Shown here: positions 1-7,185 of the stretch, one piece after another | How positions within the stretch are numbered: the stretch's first letter is position 1 | How the letters are laid out: each line of letters begins with the position of its first letter | NCBI GenBank assembly: GCA_964243295.1 | Contig: CAXTEJ010000051.1 | Location: 1 to 23,103 of the forward strand | Source: CAXTEJ01 sp964243295 | GTDB taxonomy: Bacteria; Actinomycetota; Actinomycetes; Actinomycetales; Angustibacteraceae | Direction of reading: 5' to 3' | Length of the DNA stretch: 23,103 nt | Translations under genes and position numbers: made by a program | The notes under the pieces: generated by a model | Databases searched by the model: none | What the model saw: only the letters and a program-made list of their open reading frames with translations | Told to the model about the DNA's origin: nothing

Positions 1-78
1 CCCACGCCCCAGCCGCCACCACCGCCCGCCCCGCAACCACCCACGCCCCAGCCGCCACCACCGCCCGCGCCGCAGCCA
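1..78 (+). repeat. 39-bp tandem repeat coding for a proline-rich linker
   Basis: Two near-identical 39-bp units (1-39 and 40-78) encode the 13-residue unit PTPQPPPPPAPQP, followed by a more degenerate PTPTPAPAPPTP stretch. The units differ by only a few third-position bases. The repeat is in frame with the hydrolase and continues to the window edge, so the copy number is unknown. Confidence 0.85.
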
Positions 79-1164
79 CCCACCCCGACGCCCGCCCCCG
101 CCCCCCCGACGCCGGTCGGGCCCCGGCTGCCCAGCCGGGCGGCGGTGCTGGCCGAGGCGTCGTCCGCGCTCGACCACTTCTACGCCACCGGCGGCGGCGC
201 GAGCGCCGACCCCGGCTGGCGCTGGGCGGCGTTCTTCATGGGCGCCGACGCGGTCGCCGCCCGCACCGGCGACCCGCGGTACCGGCAGTGGATCGCCGCC
301 TGGGGCGCCCGCGCGGCCTGGACGCCGGGCACGGCCGTCAGCCCCACGTCCAACCCCGACACGCGCGCCGCGATGCAGGTGTGGGCCGCCGCCGCGGCCG
401 CGGGCGTGCCCGGCGCCGACCTGCGCCCGTCCGACGCCGTCATGGCCGCCGACCTGGCGGTGCCCGCCGACACCTACTGGTGGGTCGACTCCCTGTTCAT
501 GGGGCTGCCGCTGTGGACGACGTGGTCGCGGCGCACCGGCGACCCGGCGTACGCCGCGAAGGGGGCCGCCTTCTACGACCAGCTGCGAAGCGGTGGCACC
601 ACCCGCTGGCGCCCCGGCTGCACGGCGGCCGGGCTGTTCGACCCCGCGACCGGGCTGTGGTGGCGCGACTGCCAGTACGTCGCCCGCCGCGACGCCCTCG
701 GCCACAAGGTCATGTGGTCGCGGGGCAACGGCTGGGTGATGGCGGCCATGGCGCGCACGCTGATGGTGATGGCGCCCGACGACCCGCGCCGGCCGACGTA
801 CGCCTCGATGCTGCAGACCATGGCGGCAGCCGTCGCGCCGCTGCAGGGCGGCGACGGCCTGTGGCGCACCAGCCTGCTGTCGCCGTCGCTGCACCCCGAC
901 CCCGAGACGAGCGGCACCGCGCTGTTCGCCTACGCGATGGCGTACGGCGTCCGCACCGGGCTGCTCGACCGCGCGACCTACCTGCCGGTCGTGACCCGCG
1001 CCTGGCAGGGGCTGTCGACGGTGGCGGTGCGCGACGACGGCTTCACGTCGAACTGCCAGCTGGTCGCGGAGTCACCGGGCCCGGTCAGCACCACCAGCTC
1101 GATCGCCTACTGCATCGGAGCGGTGGCGCTCGCCGCGGCTGAGGTCTCGCAGCTGACGAGCTGA
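1..1164 (+). CDS. Glycoside hydrolase family 88/105-like protein (unsaturated rhamnogalacturonyl hydrolase type), 5' end outside window
   Basis: The frame is open from base 1, so the gene starts upstream. The visible 387 residues begin with about 45 residues of Pro/Gln/Ala/Thr-rich linker, followed by an alpha-helical (alpha/alpha)6-barrel-type domain of about 340 residues. Motifs typical of the YteR/GH105 group are visible: WWVDSLFMG (window residues 161-169), whose Asp at bases 487-489 fits the catalytic acid/base position, and WSRGNGW at bases 715-735. Such enzymes remove unsaturated uronic acid residues left by polysaccharide lyases, by hydration of the 4,5-double bond. The linker suggests a secreted or modular protein, but its N-terminus is not visible. 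A GTG at 145 could be read as a start, but it has no clear ribosome binding site and would cut off an uninterrupted linker, so I prefer a partial gene. The family call is firm; the substrate is unknown. Confidence 0.8.
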   Translation, partial: PTPQPPPPPAPQPPTPQPPPPPAPQPPTPTPAPAPPTPVGPRLPSRAAVLAEASSALDHFYATGGGASADPGWRWAAFFMGADAVAARTGDPRYRQWIAAWGARAAWTPGTAVSPTSNPDTRAAMQVWAAAAAAGVPGADLRPSDAVMAADLAVPADTYWWVDSLFMGLPLWTTWSRRTGDPAYAAKGAAFYDQLRSGGTTRWRPGCTAAGLFDPATGLWWRDCQYVARRDALGHKVMWSRGNGWVMAAMARTLMVMAPDDPRRPTYASMLQTMAAAVAPLQGGDGLWRTSLLSPSLHPDPETSGTALFAYAMAYGVRTGLLDRATYLPVVTRAWQGLSTVAVRDDGFTSNCQLVAESPGPVSTTSSIAYCIGAVALAAAEVSQLTS

Positions 1165-1235
1165 GCCGCCGGGCTGTCGAGCTGACCGGCGACACGGCGC
1201 AGGCCGCCCCGGACCCGCCGTCGCGACCAGGTGAC

Positions 1236-1259
1236 GGACGAAATGTCCACATCCTGGAC
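1236..1259. promoter_or_regulatory. Inverted repeats upstream of the ABC importer (possible operator)
   Basis: The 178-base gap between the hydrolase and the importer lipoprotein has no convincing gene. It contains alternating half-sites: GGAC (1236-1239), GTCCA (1245-1249) and TGGAC (1255-1259). GGAC and GTCC are separated by five bases, and GTCCA and TGGAC also by five. This could be a repressor site or two mutually exclusive RNA hairpins about 85 bases before the start codon. I could not place a clear -35/-10 pair, so the role is speculative. Confidence 0.25.
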
Positions 1260-1342
1260 CGATGCCATGAGCCGTTGCCCGGCACCGCGCACGCTTGCCA
1301 TCCTCGAAACCCCAGCACACTGGTCGACTTTCGAAGGACGAC

Positions 1343-2413
1343 ATGCGCCCCGCTCACCCCACCCGACGCTCGGCTCTCGTGGCGGCAGCCGCGCTCGTCG
1401 CCCTCGGCCTGGCCGGATGCGGCGACTCCGCGCAGGCCGGTGCCGCGCCGAGCGCTGCGGGTGCCCTGCGCCTCGGCTACTTCGCCAACGTGACGCACGC
1501 GCCCGCGCTCGTCGGTGTCTCGCAGGGCTTCTTCGCCAAGGAGCTTGGCTCGACCAAGCTCACGACCCAGGTCTTCAACGCCGGCCCGGCCGCCATCGAG
1601 GCGCTCAACGCCGGCGCCATCGACGCCGCCTACCTCGGCCCCAACCCGGCCATCAACGGCTTCGTCAAGAGCAAGGGCGACGCGCTGCGCATCATCGCCG
1701 GCGCGACCTCGGGCGGCGCGCAGCTCGTCGTCCGCCAGGGCATCACCTCGGCCGCGCAGCTGAAGGGCAAGAACCTCGCGACGCCGCAGCTCGGCGGCAC
1801 CCAGGACGTCGCCCTGCGCGCGTGGCTTGCGAAGAACGGGCTGAAGACCACGCCCGGCGGCGGCGGCGACGTCGAGATCACGCCGACCGAGAACGCCCAG
1901 ACGCTGCAGCTGTTCCAGCAGGGCCGGCTGGACGGCGCGTGGCTGCCCGAGCCGTGGTCGTCGCGGCTGGTGCTGGACGCCGGGGCCACCGTGCTCGTCG
2001 ACGAGAAGACGCTGTGGCCGCAGGGTCAGTTCGTCACGACCCACCTGATCGTCTCGAGGAAGTACCTCGTCGAGCACCCGCAGACGGTCGAGGCCCTGCT
2101 GCGCGGTCACGTCGAGTCGGTCGACTGGGTCAAGGCCAACCCGACCAAGGCCCCCGCGGCGGTCAACGGCGAGATCGCGAAGGCGGCGGGCAAGCCGCTC
2201 AGCGACGCCGTCATCGCCCGCGCCTTGGCGAACATCACCGTCACCGACGACCCGCTCGCGGCCTCGCTCGCCAAGGACCTCGCGGACGGCGTCACCGCCG
2301 GCGTCGTCAAGGACGCCGACCTCTCGGGCATCTACGACCTGCGGCCGCTCAACACGGTGCTGAAGGCCAAGGGCGAGCCCGCGGTGTCGGCCGGCGGGCT
2401 CGGCCAGCAGTGA
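1343..2413 (+). CDS. ABC transporter substrate-binding lipoprotein, SsuA/NrtA/TauA-like
   Basis: The 356-residue product begins with a twin-Arg-containing, Ala/Leu-rich signal peptide ending in the lipobox LAGC (residues 23-26), so the mature protein is expected to be lipid-anchored at Cys26. The rest matches the SsuA-like periplasmic-binding fold: LRLGYFANVTHAPALVG near the mature N-terminus, the AAYLGPNPAINGF segment, and LDGAWLPEPW in the second lobe. These proteins deliver aliphatic sulfonates, taurine, nitrate or similar small oxyanions to the permease. The start ATG at 1343 was chosen because GAAGGA (1333-1338) lies just upstream and because it directly precedes the signal peptide; an in-frame upstream extension from 1295 adds only a hydrophilic tail. 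The last four bases overlap the ATPase gene (GTGA). The substrate cannot be told from sequence. Confidence 0.88.
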   Translation: MRPAHPTRRSALVAAAALVALGLAGCGDSAQAGAAPSAAGALRLGYFANVTHAPALVGVSQGFFAKELGSTKLTTQVFNAGPAAIEALNAGAIDAAYLGPNPAINGFVKSKGDALRIIAGATSGGAQLVVRQGITSAAQLKGKNLATPQLGGTQDVALRAWLAKNGLKTTPGGGGDVEITPTENAQTLQLFQQGRLDGAWLPEPWSSRLVLDAGATVLVDEKTLWPQGQFVTTHLIVSRKYLVEHPQTVEALLRGHVESVDWVKANPTKAPAAVNGEIAKAAGKPLSDAVIARALANITVTDDPLAASLAKDLADGVTAGVVKDADLSGIYDLRPLNTVLKAKGEPAVSAGGLGQQ

Positions 2414-3219
2414 CCGCGACCACCGGCAGCCATTCGGACGTCGGCACCGACCCGACCGGGCGCGCGACCGTGGCGCCGGGCGCGGTGCGGCTGCGCGGGG
2501 TCGGCAAGCGCTTCGGCGGCAGGCCCGCCGTGCTCGACGGCATCGACCTCGACATCGCGCCGGGGGAGTTCGTGTGCCTGCTCGGCGCCTCCGGCTGCGG
2601 CAAGTCGACGCTGCTCACGCTGCTCGCGGGGCTCGAGCCGCCGACGTCCGGGCTGATCGAGCTGGCGTCGGACGCCGGCCAGGGGGCGGCGCTGATGTTC
2701 CAGGAGCCCGCGCTGCTGCCGTGGCTGACCGCCGGCGCCAACGTCGAGCTGGCGCTGCGGCTGCGCGGGGTCGGCAAGGTCGAGCGCCGCGAGCGGGCTG
2801 TTGAGCTGCTCGACCTGGTGCGGCTGTCGGGAGCGGGCGGCAAGCGGGTGCACGAGCTGTCGGGCGGCATGCGCCAGCGTGTCGCGCTGGCCCGCTCGCT
2901 CGCCCAGGACCGGCCGGTGCTGCTCATGGACGAGCCGTTCGCGGCGCTCGACGCCATCACCCGCGACCTGCTGCACGACGAGCTCGAGCGCATCTGGCGC
3001 GAGACCGGCCGCACCGTCGTGTTCGTCACCCACAACGTGCGCGAGGCGGTGCGGCTCGGCGAGCGGGTGCTGCTGATGTCGTCGCGCCCGGGCCGCATCG
3101 CGCGCGAGTGGCGGGTCGACACCAGCGGTCCGCGCCGCATCGGCGCCCCCGAGGTCGCCGCGCTCGCCGACCAGATCACCGACGACCTGCGCACGGAGAT
3201 CCGCCGTCATGCCGTCTGA
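2410..3219 (+). CDS. ABC transporter ATP-binding protein, SsuB/NrtD/TauB-like
   Basis: A 269-residue nucleotide-binding subunit that powers the importer on the cytoplasmic side. All ABC motifs are present: Walker A GASGCGKST (59-67), Q-loop MFQEPALLPW around Gln98, signature LSGGMRQR (150-157), Walker B VLLMDEP (170-176) and H-loop VFVTHN with His208. The FQEPALLPW sequence is typical of the nitrate/sulfonate/taurine class. The GTG start at 2410 overlaps the stop of the lipoprotein gene by four bases, which points to translational coupling. The frame stays open far upstream (to 1231), but that stretch is Arg-rich and lies opposite the lipoprotein coding frame, so it is a GC-driven artefact and not part of the protein. 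The N-terminal 25 residues are Thr/Gly-rich and probably disordered. Confidence 0.93.
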   Translation: MTATTGSHSDVGTDPTGRATVAPGAVRLRGVGKRFGGRPAVLDGIDLDIAPGEFVCLLGASGCGKSTLLTLLAGLEPPTSGLIELASDAGQGAALMFQEPALLPWLTAGANVELALRLRGVGKVERRERAVELLDLVRLSGAGGKRVHELSGGMRQRVALARSLAQDRPVLLMDEPFAALDAITRDLLHDELERIWRETGRTVVFVTHNVREAVRLGERVLLMSSRPGRIAREWRVDTSGPRRIGAPEVAALADQITDDLRTEIRRHAV

Positions 3220-4123
3220 CACCACGAGCCCCGCCGTCACCGTGACCGACACCGACGACCGCAGCCTCGAGGCCGGCCTCGACGCGCTGCAGACGGACGC
3301 CGGCACGCACCGCCGCAGCCTCGGCCACCGGCTGCGGTGGTCGGTGCTGCCGCCGCTCGTGACGATCGCGCTGCTCGTGCTGGCCTGGCAGGTGCTGGTG
3401 TGGGCCGAGGTGAAGCCCCGCTACACCCTGCCCTCGCCGCTCGACGTCGCGTCGACGATGCGCGGCCTGCTCTCGGACGGCACGGCGCTGCAGACGGTGG
3501 CAACCAGCCTCGAGCGCGGGGTGCTCGGCTTCGTCGCGGCGACCGTCATCGGCACCCCCCTCGGCATGGTCGTCGCCCGCGTGCGCGTCGTCCGCGCGGG
3601 TCTCGGGCCGCTCATCACCGCCCTGCAGGTGCTGCCCTCGGTCGCCTGGGTGCCTGCCGCGATCCTGTGGTTCGGCATCAGCGACGGCACGCTGTACTTC
3701 GTCATCCTGCTCGGCGCCGTGCCGTCGATCGCCAACGGGCTCGTCGCAGGCGTCGACCAGGTGCCGCCGCTGCTGCGGCGGGTCGGCACCGTGCTCGGCG
3801 CCGGCCGGTGGCAGATGGTGCGGCACGTGATCCTGCCCGCCGCCATGCCCGGCTACCTCGCCGGTCTGCGCCAGGGCTGGGCGTTCTCGTGGCGCTCGCT
3901 GATGGCCGCCGAGCTCATCGCCGTCGGCGGCTCGCTGGGCCTAGGCGTCGGCGGCCTGCTCGATCAGGGCCGCCAGCTCGCCGACATCAGCGTGGTCACC
4001 TGCGCCATCGTGCTCATCCTCGTGGTCGGCGTGCTGGTCGAGCTGCTGTTCTTCGCGCCCGTCGAGCGCCGCATCCTCAGCGCCCGCGGTCTCGCGGCCG
4101 AGACCGCCGCCGGCGGGCGGTAG
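3209..4123 (+). CDS. ABC transporter permease, SsuC/NrtB/TauC-like
   Basis: A 304-residue integral membrane subunit of the same importer. After a hydrophilic N-terminal stretch of about 45 residues come about six membrane segments, starting with VLPPLVTIALLVLAWQVLVW. The cytoplasmic EAA-type loop that docks on the ATPase is visible as GAGRWQMVRHVILPAAMPG, followed by a GLRQGWAFSWRSLMAAEL segment characteristic of the SsuC/TauC family. The ATG at 3209 overlaps the ATPase gene by 11 bases. The order lipoprotein-ATPase-permease and the overlaps define one operon. The unusually long N-terminal extension is rich in Asp and Thr and probably lies in the cytoplasm. Confidence 0.92.
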   Translation: MPSDTTSPAVTVTDTDDRSLEAGLDALQTDAGTHRRSLGHRLRWSVLPPLVTIALLVLAWQVLVWAEVKPRYTLPSPLDVASTMRGLLSDGTALQTVATSLERGVLGFVAATVIGTPLGMVVARVRVVRAGLGPLITALQVLPSVAWVPAAILWFGISDGTLYFVILLGAVPSIANGLVAGVDQVPPLLRRVGTVLGAGRWQMVRHVILPAAMPGYLAGLRQGWAFSWRSLMAAELIAVGGSLGLGVGGLLDQGRQLADISVVTCAIVLILVVGVLVELLFFAPVERRILSARGLAAETAAGGR

Positions 4124-4126
4124 ACT
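4121..4126 (+). promoter_or_regulatory. Possible -10 element (TAGACT) for rplY-pth
   Basis: TAGACT fits the actinobacterial TANNNT -10 consensus and overlaps the permease stop codon. No good -35 hexamer is visible 16-19 bases upstream. If used, transcription would start near 4133 and give a leader of about 175 bases before rplY. The call rests on the hexamer and on housekeeping genes needing a promoter separate from the transporter. Confidence 0.35.
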
Positions 4127-4269
4127 CTCGGGGTTGCCTCGGCGAGGGTCGCCGCACGAGCGCCCGACCGGCTGCCCGTCCGACGTCCGTGATCGACGCG
4201 GTGCCCTCGCGGCGCCTGTCGTGCTGCGTCCCGCGTCGAGGCCACCGCCTCCGCGACGCCGCACCCGCT

Positions 4270-4286
4270 CGGGTCTGACCGACCCG
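4270..4286 (+). other. Hairpin in the rplY leader
   Basis: CGGGTC (4270-4275) and GACCCG (4281-4286) pair perfectly across a 5-base loop and end 23 bases before the rplY start. The 186-base gap 4124-4309 contains no convincing ORF. It also has a small CCTC/GAGG stem near 4137-4147. It could be a ribosomal-protein leader structure or simply GC-rich folding. Confidence 0.3.
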
Positions 4287-4309
4287 GCGCCGAACACCCT
4301 GGAGCTCTC

Positions 4310-4993
4310 GTGACCGACGTGACCCTGAACGCCACCGCCCGCACCCAGTTCGGCAAGGGCGCCGCCCGCCGCATCCGACGCGACAACAACATCCCCGCGG
4401 TGATGTACGGCCACGGCACCGACCCGGTCCACATCGTGCTGCCCGGCCACGAGACGATGCTGGCGCTGAAGACCCAGAACGCCCTGCTCACCATCGTCCT
4501 CGACGGCACGCCGCAGCTGGCCCTGGTCAAGGACGTCCAGCGCGACGCCATCAAACCGGTCATCGACCACGTCGACCTCGTCGTCGTCCGCCAGGGCGAG
4601 AAGGTCACCGTCGACGTCGCTGTCCACGTCATCGGTGAGGCGGCCCTCGAGACCGTCGTCAACCTCGAGAACGCGAGCATCGAGGTCGAGGTCGCGGCCA
4701 CCGCGATCCCCGAGTTCATCGAGTTCTCGGTGCAGGGCCTTCGTGCCGGCACGCAGGTGCACGCCTCGCAGCTGGTGCTGCCCACCGGCGCGACGCTGAC
4801 CAGCGACCCCGAGATCCTCGTCATCAACGTCACGGGCGCCATCAGCGAGGAGGCCCTCGAGGCTGAGCTCGCCGAGGCCGAGGCCGAGCTGGGCATCGAG
4901 CACGAGCTCAGCGACGAGGATCAGGCCGCCGCCGACGCGGCCGGTGACGACGCCGAGGCCGGCACGGGCGACGCGGTCCCCGAGACCGAGTGA
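4310..4993 (+). CDS. rplY: 50S ribosomal protein L25 / general stress protein Ctc (TL5 form)
   Basis: The 227-residue protein binds 5S rRNA in the large ribosomal subunit. The N-terminal L25 domain (about 1-95) shows the family landmarks: FGKGAARRIRRDNNIPAVMYG, then LVKDVQRDAIKPVIDHVDLVVV. A C-terminal TL5/Ctc beta domain (about 98-190) follows, containing FSVQGLRAGTQVHASQLVLP. The last 40 residues form an acidic, Glu/Asp/Ala-rich tail, usual in actinobacterial Ctc proteins. The GTG start at 4310 follows GGAG (4301-4304). The stop overlaps the next gene, pth, by four bases (GTGA). The rplY-pth pair is a common actinobacterial arrangement. Confidence 0.96.
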   Translation: MTDVTLNATARTQFGKGAARRIRRDNNIPAVMYGHGTDPVHIVLPGHETMLALKTQNALLTIVLDGTPQLALVKDVQRDAIKPVIDHVDLVVVRQGEKVTVDVAVHVIGEAALETVVNLENASIEVEVAATAIPEFIEFSVQGLRAGTQVHASQLVLPTGATLTSDPEILVINVTGAISEEALEAELAEAEAELGIEHELSDEDQAAADAAGDDAEAGTGDAVPETE

Positions 4994-5589
4994 GCGACGG
5001 CACCTGGTTGGTCGTCGGGCTCGGCAACCCGGGCCCGGCGTACGCCGGCAACCGCCACAACGTCGGCGCCATGGTGCTGGACGTGCTCGGTGGTCGAGTC
5101 GGCGGCTCGTTCCGCAGCCACAAGGCTCGGGCCGCCGTCCTGGAGGGTCGCCTCGGCACCCTCCCGGGCGGCGCGCCCGGCCCGCGGGTCGTGCTCGCCA
5201 AGCCCTCGTCGTACATGAACGAGTCGGGCGGTCCGGTCGCCGGGCTGGTGCAGTTCTTCAAGCCGGACGTCGACCACGTCGTCGTCGTGCACGACGAGCT
5301 CGACATCCCCTACGCCGACCTGCGGCTGAAGCAGGGCGGCGGCGAGGGCGGCCACAACGGCCTGCGCTCTATCACCCGCTCGCTGGGCACCAGGGACTAC
5401 CTGCGCGTGCGGGTCGGCGTGGGCCGGCCCCCGGGCCGGCAGGACCCCGCCGACTACGTCCTCAAGGACTTCAGCGGCGCCGAGCGCAAGGACCTCGGCG
5501 TGCTGCTCGAGCAGGCGGCCGACGCGGTCGAGCTGCTGCTCACCCGCGGTCTGCTCGACGCCCAGCAGCAGGTGCACGCGCCCGCGTAG
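4990..5589 (+). CDS. pth: Peptidyl-tRNA hydrolase
   Basis: This 199-residue cytoplasmic enzyme cleaves the ester bond of peptidyl-tRNAs released from stalled ribosomes, recycling the tRNA. The family signature is complete: VVGLGNPGPAY at the N-terminus, NRHNVG with the catalytic His23, Asn77 in KPSSYMNESG, the Asp102 region HDELDIPYADLRL, and GGGEGGHNGLRS with Asn123. The length is normal for the bacterial Pth family. The GTG start at 4990 overlaps the rplY stop, so translation is likely coupled. A strong hairpin spans the stop codon, which would separate this housekeeping unit from the exopolysaccharide genes that follow. Confidence 0.97.
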   Translation: MSDGTWLVVGLGNPGPAYAGNRHNVGAMVLDVLGGRVGGSFRSHKARAAVLEGRLGTLPGGAPGPRVVLAKPSSYMNESGGPVAGLVQFFKPDVDHVVVVHDELDIPYADLRLKQGGGEGGHNGLRSITRSLGTRDYLRVRVGVGRPPGRQDPADYVLKDFSGAERKDLGVLLEQAADAVELLLTRGLLDAQQQVHAPA

Positions 5590-5602
5590 TCGCGGGTGCA
5601 CC
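5571..5602 (+). terminator. Terminator-like hairpin at the end of pth
   Basis: GGTGCA (5571-5576) pairs with TGCACC (5597-5602), and CCCGCG (5581-5586) pairs with CGCGGG (5591-5596). This gives a 12-bp stem with a 4-base bulge (5577-5580) and the loop TAGT (5587-5590), which contains the pth stop codon. No T-tract follows, as is frequent for actinobacterial terminators. Confidence 0.5.
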
Positions 5603-5642
5603 AGTTTCGGCGAAGTGCGCCCGCGAAGGGTGATCTCTTGTT

Positions 5643-5648
5643 TACGCT
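5643..5648 (+). promoter_or_regulatory. Possible -10 element (TACGCT) for the first glycosyltransferase gene
   Basis: TACGCT sits in a locally AT-richer stretch (TTGTTTACGCT) 61 bases before the ATG at 5704, just after the terminator-like hairpin. It resembles the TACGTT and TACCGT elements 66-67 bases before the starts at 7186 and 12000. No convincing -35 is visible. Confidence 0.3.
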
Positions 5649-5703
5649 GGGTAGCAGCGTTCTGCTTCCAGTTCGCTGTCACCCAGGACGAGAGGGATCC
5701 CGC

Positions 5704-6972
5704 ATGCGCATCGCGCTGGTCGGCACGCGTGGTGCGCCGGCGCGCTACGGCGGTTTCGAGACCTGCGTCGAGGAGGTCGGGGCCCGCCTGGCGTCGGCCG
5801 GGCACGACGTGACGGTCTACTGCCGAGGCACCGTCGACCCGACGCTGCAGGGCCGCTACCGCGGCATGCGCCTGGTGCACCTCCCGGCGCTGCGCCGGCG
5901 CTCCCTGGAGACCCTCAGCCACACGCTGTTCTCGGTGCTGCACCTGGTGCGCCACCGGCGTCCGGACGCGGTCATCGTCTTCAACGGCGCCAACGCGGTG
6001 TTCCTGCCGCTGCTGCGCGCCCGGGGCCTGCCGGTCGCCACCCACGTCGACGGCCTGGAGTGGCAGCGAGCCAAGTGGGGCCCGGTCGGGCGCCGCTACT
6101 ACCGCGGTGCCGAGTCGCTGTCGGTGCGCTGGTCGGATGCCCTGATCGCCGACGCGCGCGGCATCGCCGACTACTACGAGGCGGAGTTCGGCGCTCGAAC
6201 GAGCCTCATCACCTACGGCGCGCCGCGGATCGACGCCCACCAGGACGACCGGCTGCACGAGCTGACGCTGCGCCAGCACGGCTACCACCTCGTGGTCGCG
6301 CGCTTCGAGCCCGAGAACAACGTCGACCTCATCGTCGGCGGCTACGTGCGCAGCGGCGCGCGGCTGCCCCTGGTCGTCGTGGGCTCCTCGCCCTACACCG
6401 ACGCCTACACCCAGCGTGTGCGCGAGCTCGCCGACGACCGCGTCACCCTGCTCGGCGGCGTGTGGGACCAGCAGCTGCTCGACCAGCTCTACGCCGGCGC
6501 GCTCACCTACCTGCACGGGCACTCCGTGGGCGGCACGAACCCCTCACTGCTGCGCGCGGTCGGGGCGTCCACCGCCACCATCGCCTTCGACGTGACCTTC
6601 AACCGTGAGGTGCTCGGCTCGACCGGCCGGTACTTCCGCGACGCCGATGGCCTCGGCGAGGCCGTCGTCGAGGCCGAGGGCTCCCCTGAGCGCACGGTCG
6701 CGCGCGGCATCGAGTCCGGCGAGCGCGCCGCGATCTACGACTGGGACGAGGTCGCCGCCCGCTACGAGGCGCTGTGCGCCGACCTCGCCCGCGAAGGCCA
6801 GCGTCGCGACCGGCCGAGCGGACGCCGTCGCGGCCGCACCCGCCTCGCCCCCGACGGCGGCTGGGTGGACGCCGGCGAGCGGGCCGTGGCCCCGCCGCTG
6901 CCCGTGCCTGTCGAGCCGTTCGCGGTGGACGCCGAGCCGGCGTCCGCTCCCGCCGCCGCGCCGTCGGCGTAG
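5704..6972 (+). CDS. DUF1972-type glycosyltransferase (WchF/Cps2T-like, probable rhamnosyltransferase)
   Basis: A 422-residue GT4-type enzyme. It has the N-terminal nucleotide-sugar-transferase opening MRIALVGTRGAPARYGGFET typical of the DUF1972 domain, followed by HVDGLEWQRAKWG and the C-lobe motif HGHSVGGTNPSLLRA (about residues 281-295). Characterised relatives in pneumococcus add L-rhamnose to glucosyl-pyrophosphoryl-undecaprenol as the second step of capsule repeat-unit assembly; transfer to this protein is by family only. ATG 5704 follows AGAGGGA (5691-5697). The open frame upstream to 5596 lacks a ribosome site and precedes the conserved first strand, so it was not used. The last 50 residues are Arg-rich, then Pro/Ala-rich, and look disordered. 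It acts in the cytoplasm at the membrane. Confidence 0.88.
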   Translation: MRIALVGTRGAPARYGGFETCVEEVGARLASAGHDVTVYCRGTVDPTLQGRYRGMRLVHLPALRRRSLETLSHTLFSVLHLVRHRRPDAVIVFNGANAVFLPLLRARGLPVATHVDGLEWQRAKWGPVGRRYYRGAESLSVRWSDALIADARGIADYYEAEFGARTSLITYGAPRIDAHQDDRLHELTLRQHGYHLVVARFEPENNVDLIVGGYVRSGARLPLVVVGSSPYTDAYTQRVRELADDRVTLLGGVWDQQLLDQLYAGALTYLHGHSVGGTNPSLLRAVGASTATIAFDVTFNREVLGSTGRYFRDADGLGEAVVEAEGSPERTVARGIESGERAAIYDWDEVAARYEALCADLAREGQRRDRPSGRRRGRTRLAPDGGWVDAGERAVAPPLPVPVEPFAVDAEPASAPAAAPSA

Positions 6973-7097
6973 CCGGCCCGGTCCACTGTTGGTCCATAGC
7001 CGTGTGCGCTGCGTGATCACCATCGCTGTGAAGTGCCACCCGGTAGCGAATCTGTCACGCTGTGTAGATGTAAGGCGTCGATCGGCGGATTTCAGCG

Positions 7098-7124
7098 TGG
7101 CGGCCGCTCGCTCTGCGTTACGTT
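7098..7124 (+). promoter_or_regulatory. Promoter-like element shared with the gene at 12000
   Basis: In the 213-base gap 6973-7185, TGGCGGCCGCT (7098-7108) is followed by CGTTACGTT (7116-7124), with a possible -10 TACGTT at 7119-7124, 67 bases before the ATG at 7186. Nearly the same arrangement occurs at 11914-11939 before the secreted protein. The gap otherwise holds a GGTCCA direct repeat near 6979-6995 and no convincing ORF. Confidence 0.4.
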
Positions 7125-7185
7125 TGCCGTGCTGCATCGACCTGACGACCAGGTGACGACGGCATGACGACGAAGGAAACAACCG

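Noticed and set aside
1165..1342. A sulfur-responsive leader peptide (Cys-rich or RRHVDL-type) before the ABC importer
   Set aside because: I searched the three forward frames for a short ORF with a ribosome site and such a motif and found none.
1231..2409. In-frame upstream extension of the ATPase gene, nearly 400 codons
   Set aside because: It overlaps the full lipoprotein gene in another frame and is Arg-rich noise. The GTG at 2410 with GTGA overlap is the sensible start.
5596..5703. Extra 36 N-terminal residues on the DUF1972 glycosyltransferase
   Set aside because: They precede the conserved MRIALVGTRG opening, overlap the putative promoter and terminator stretch, and have no ribosome site.
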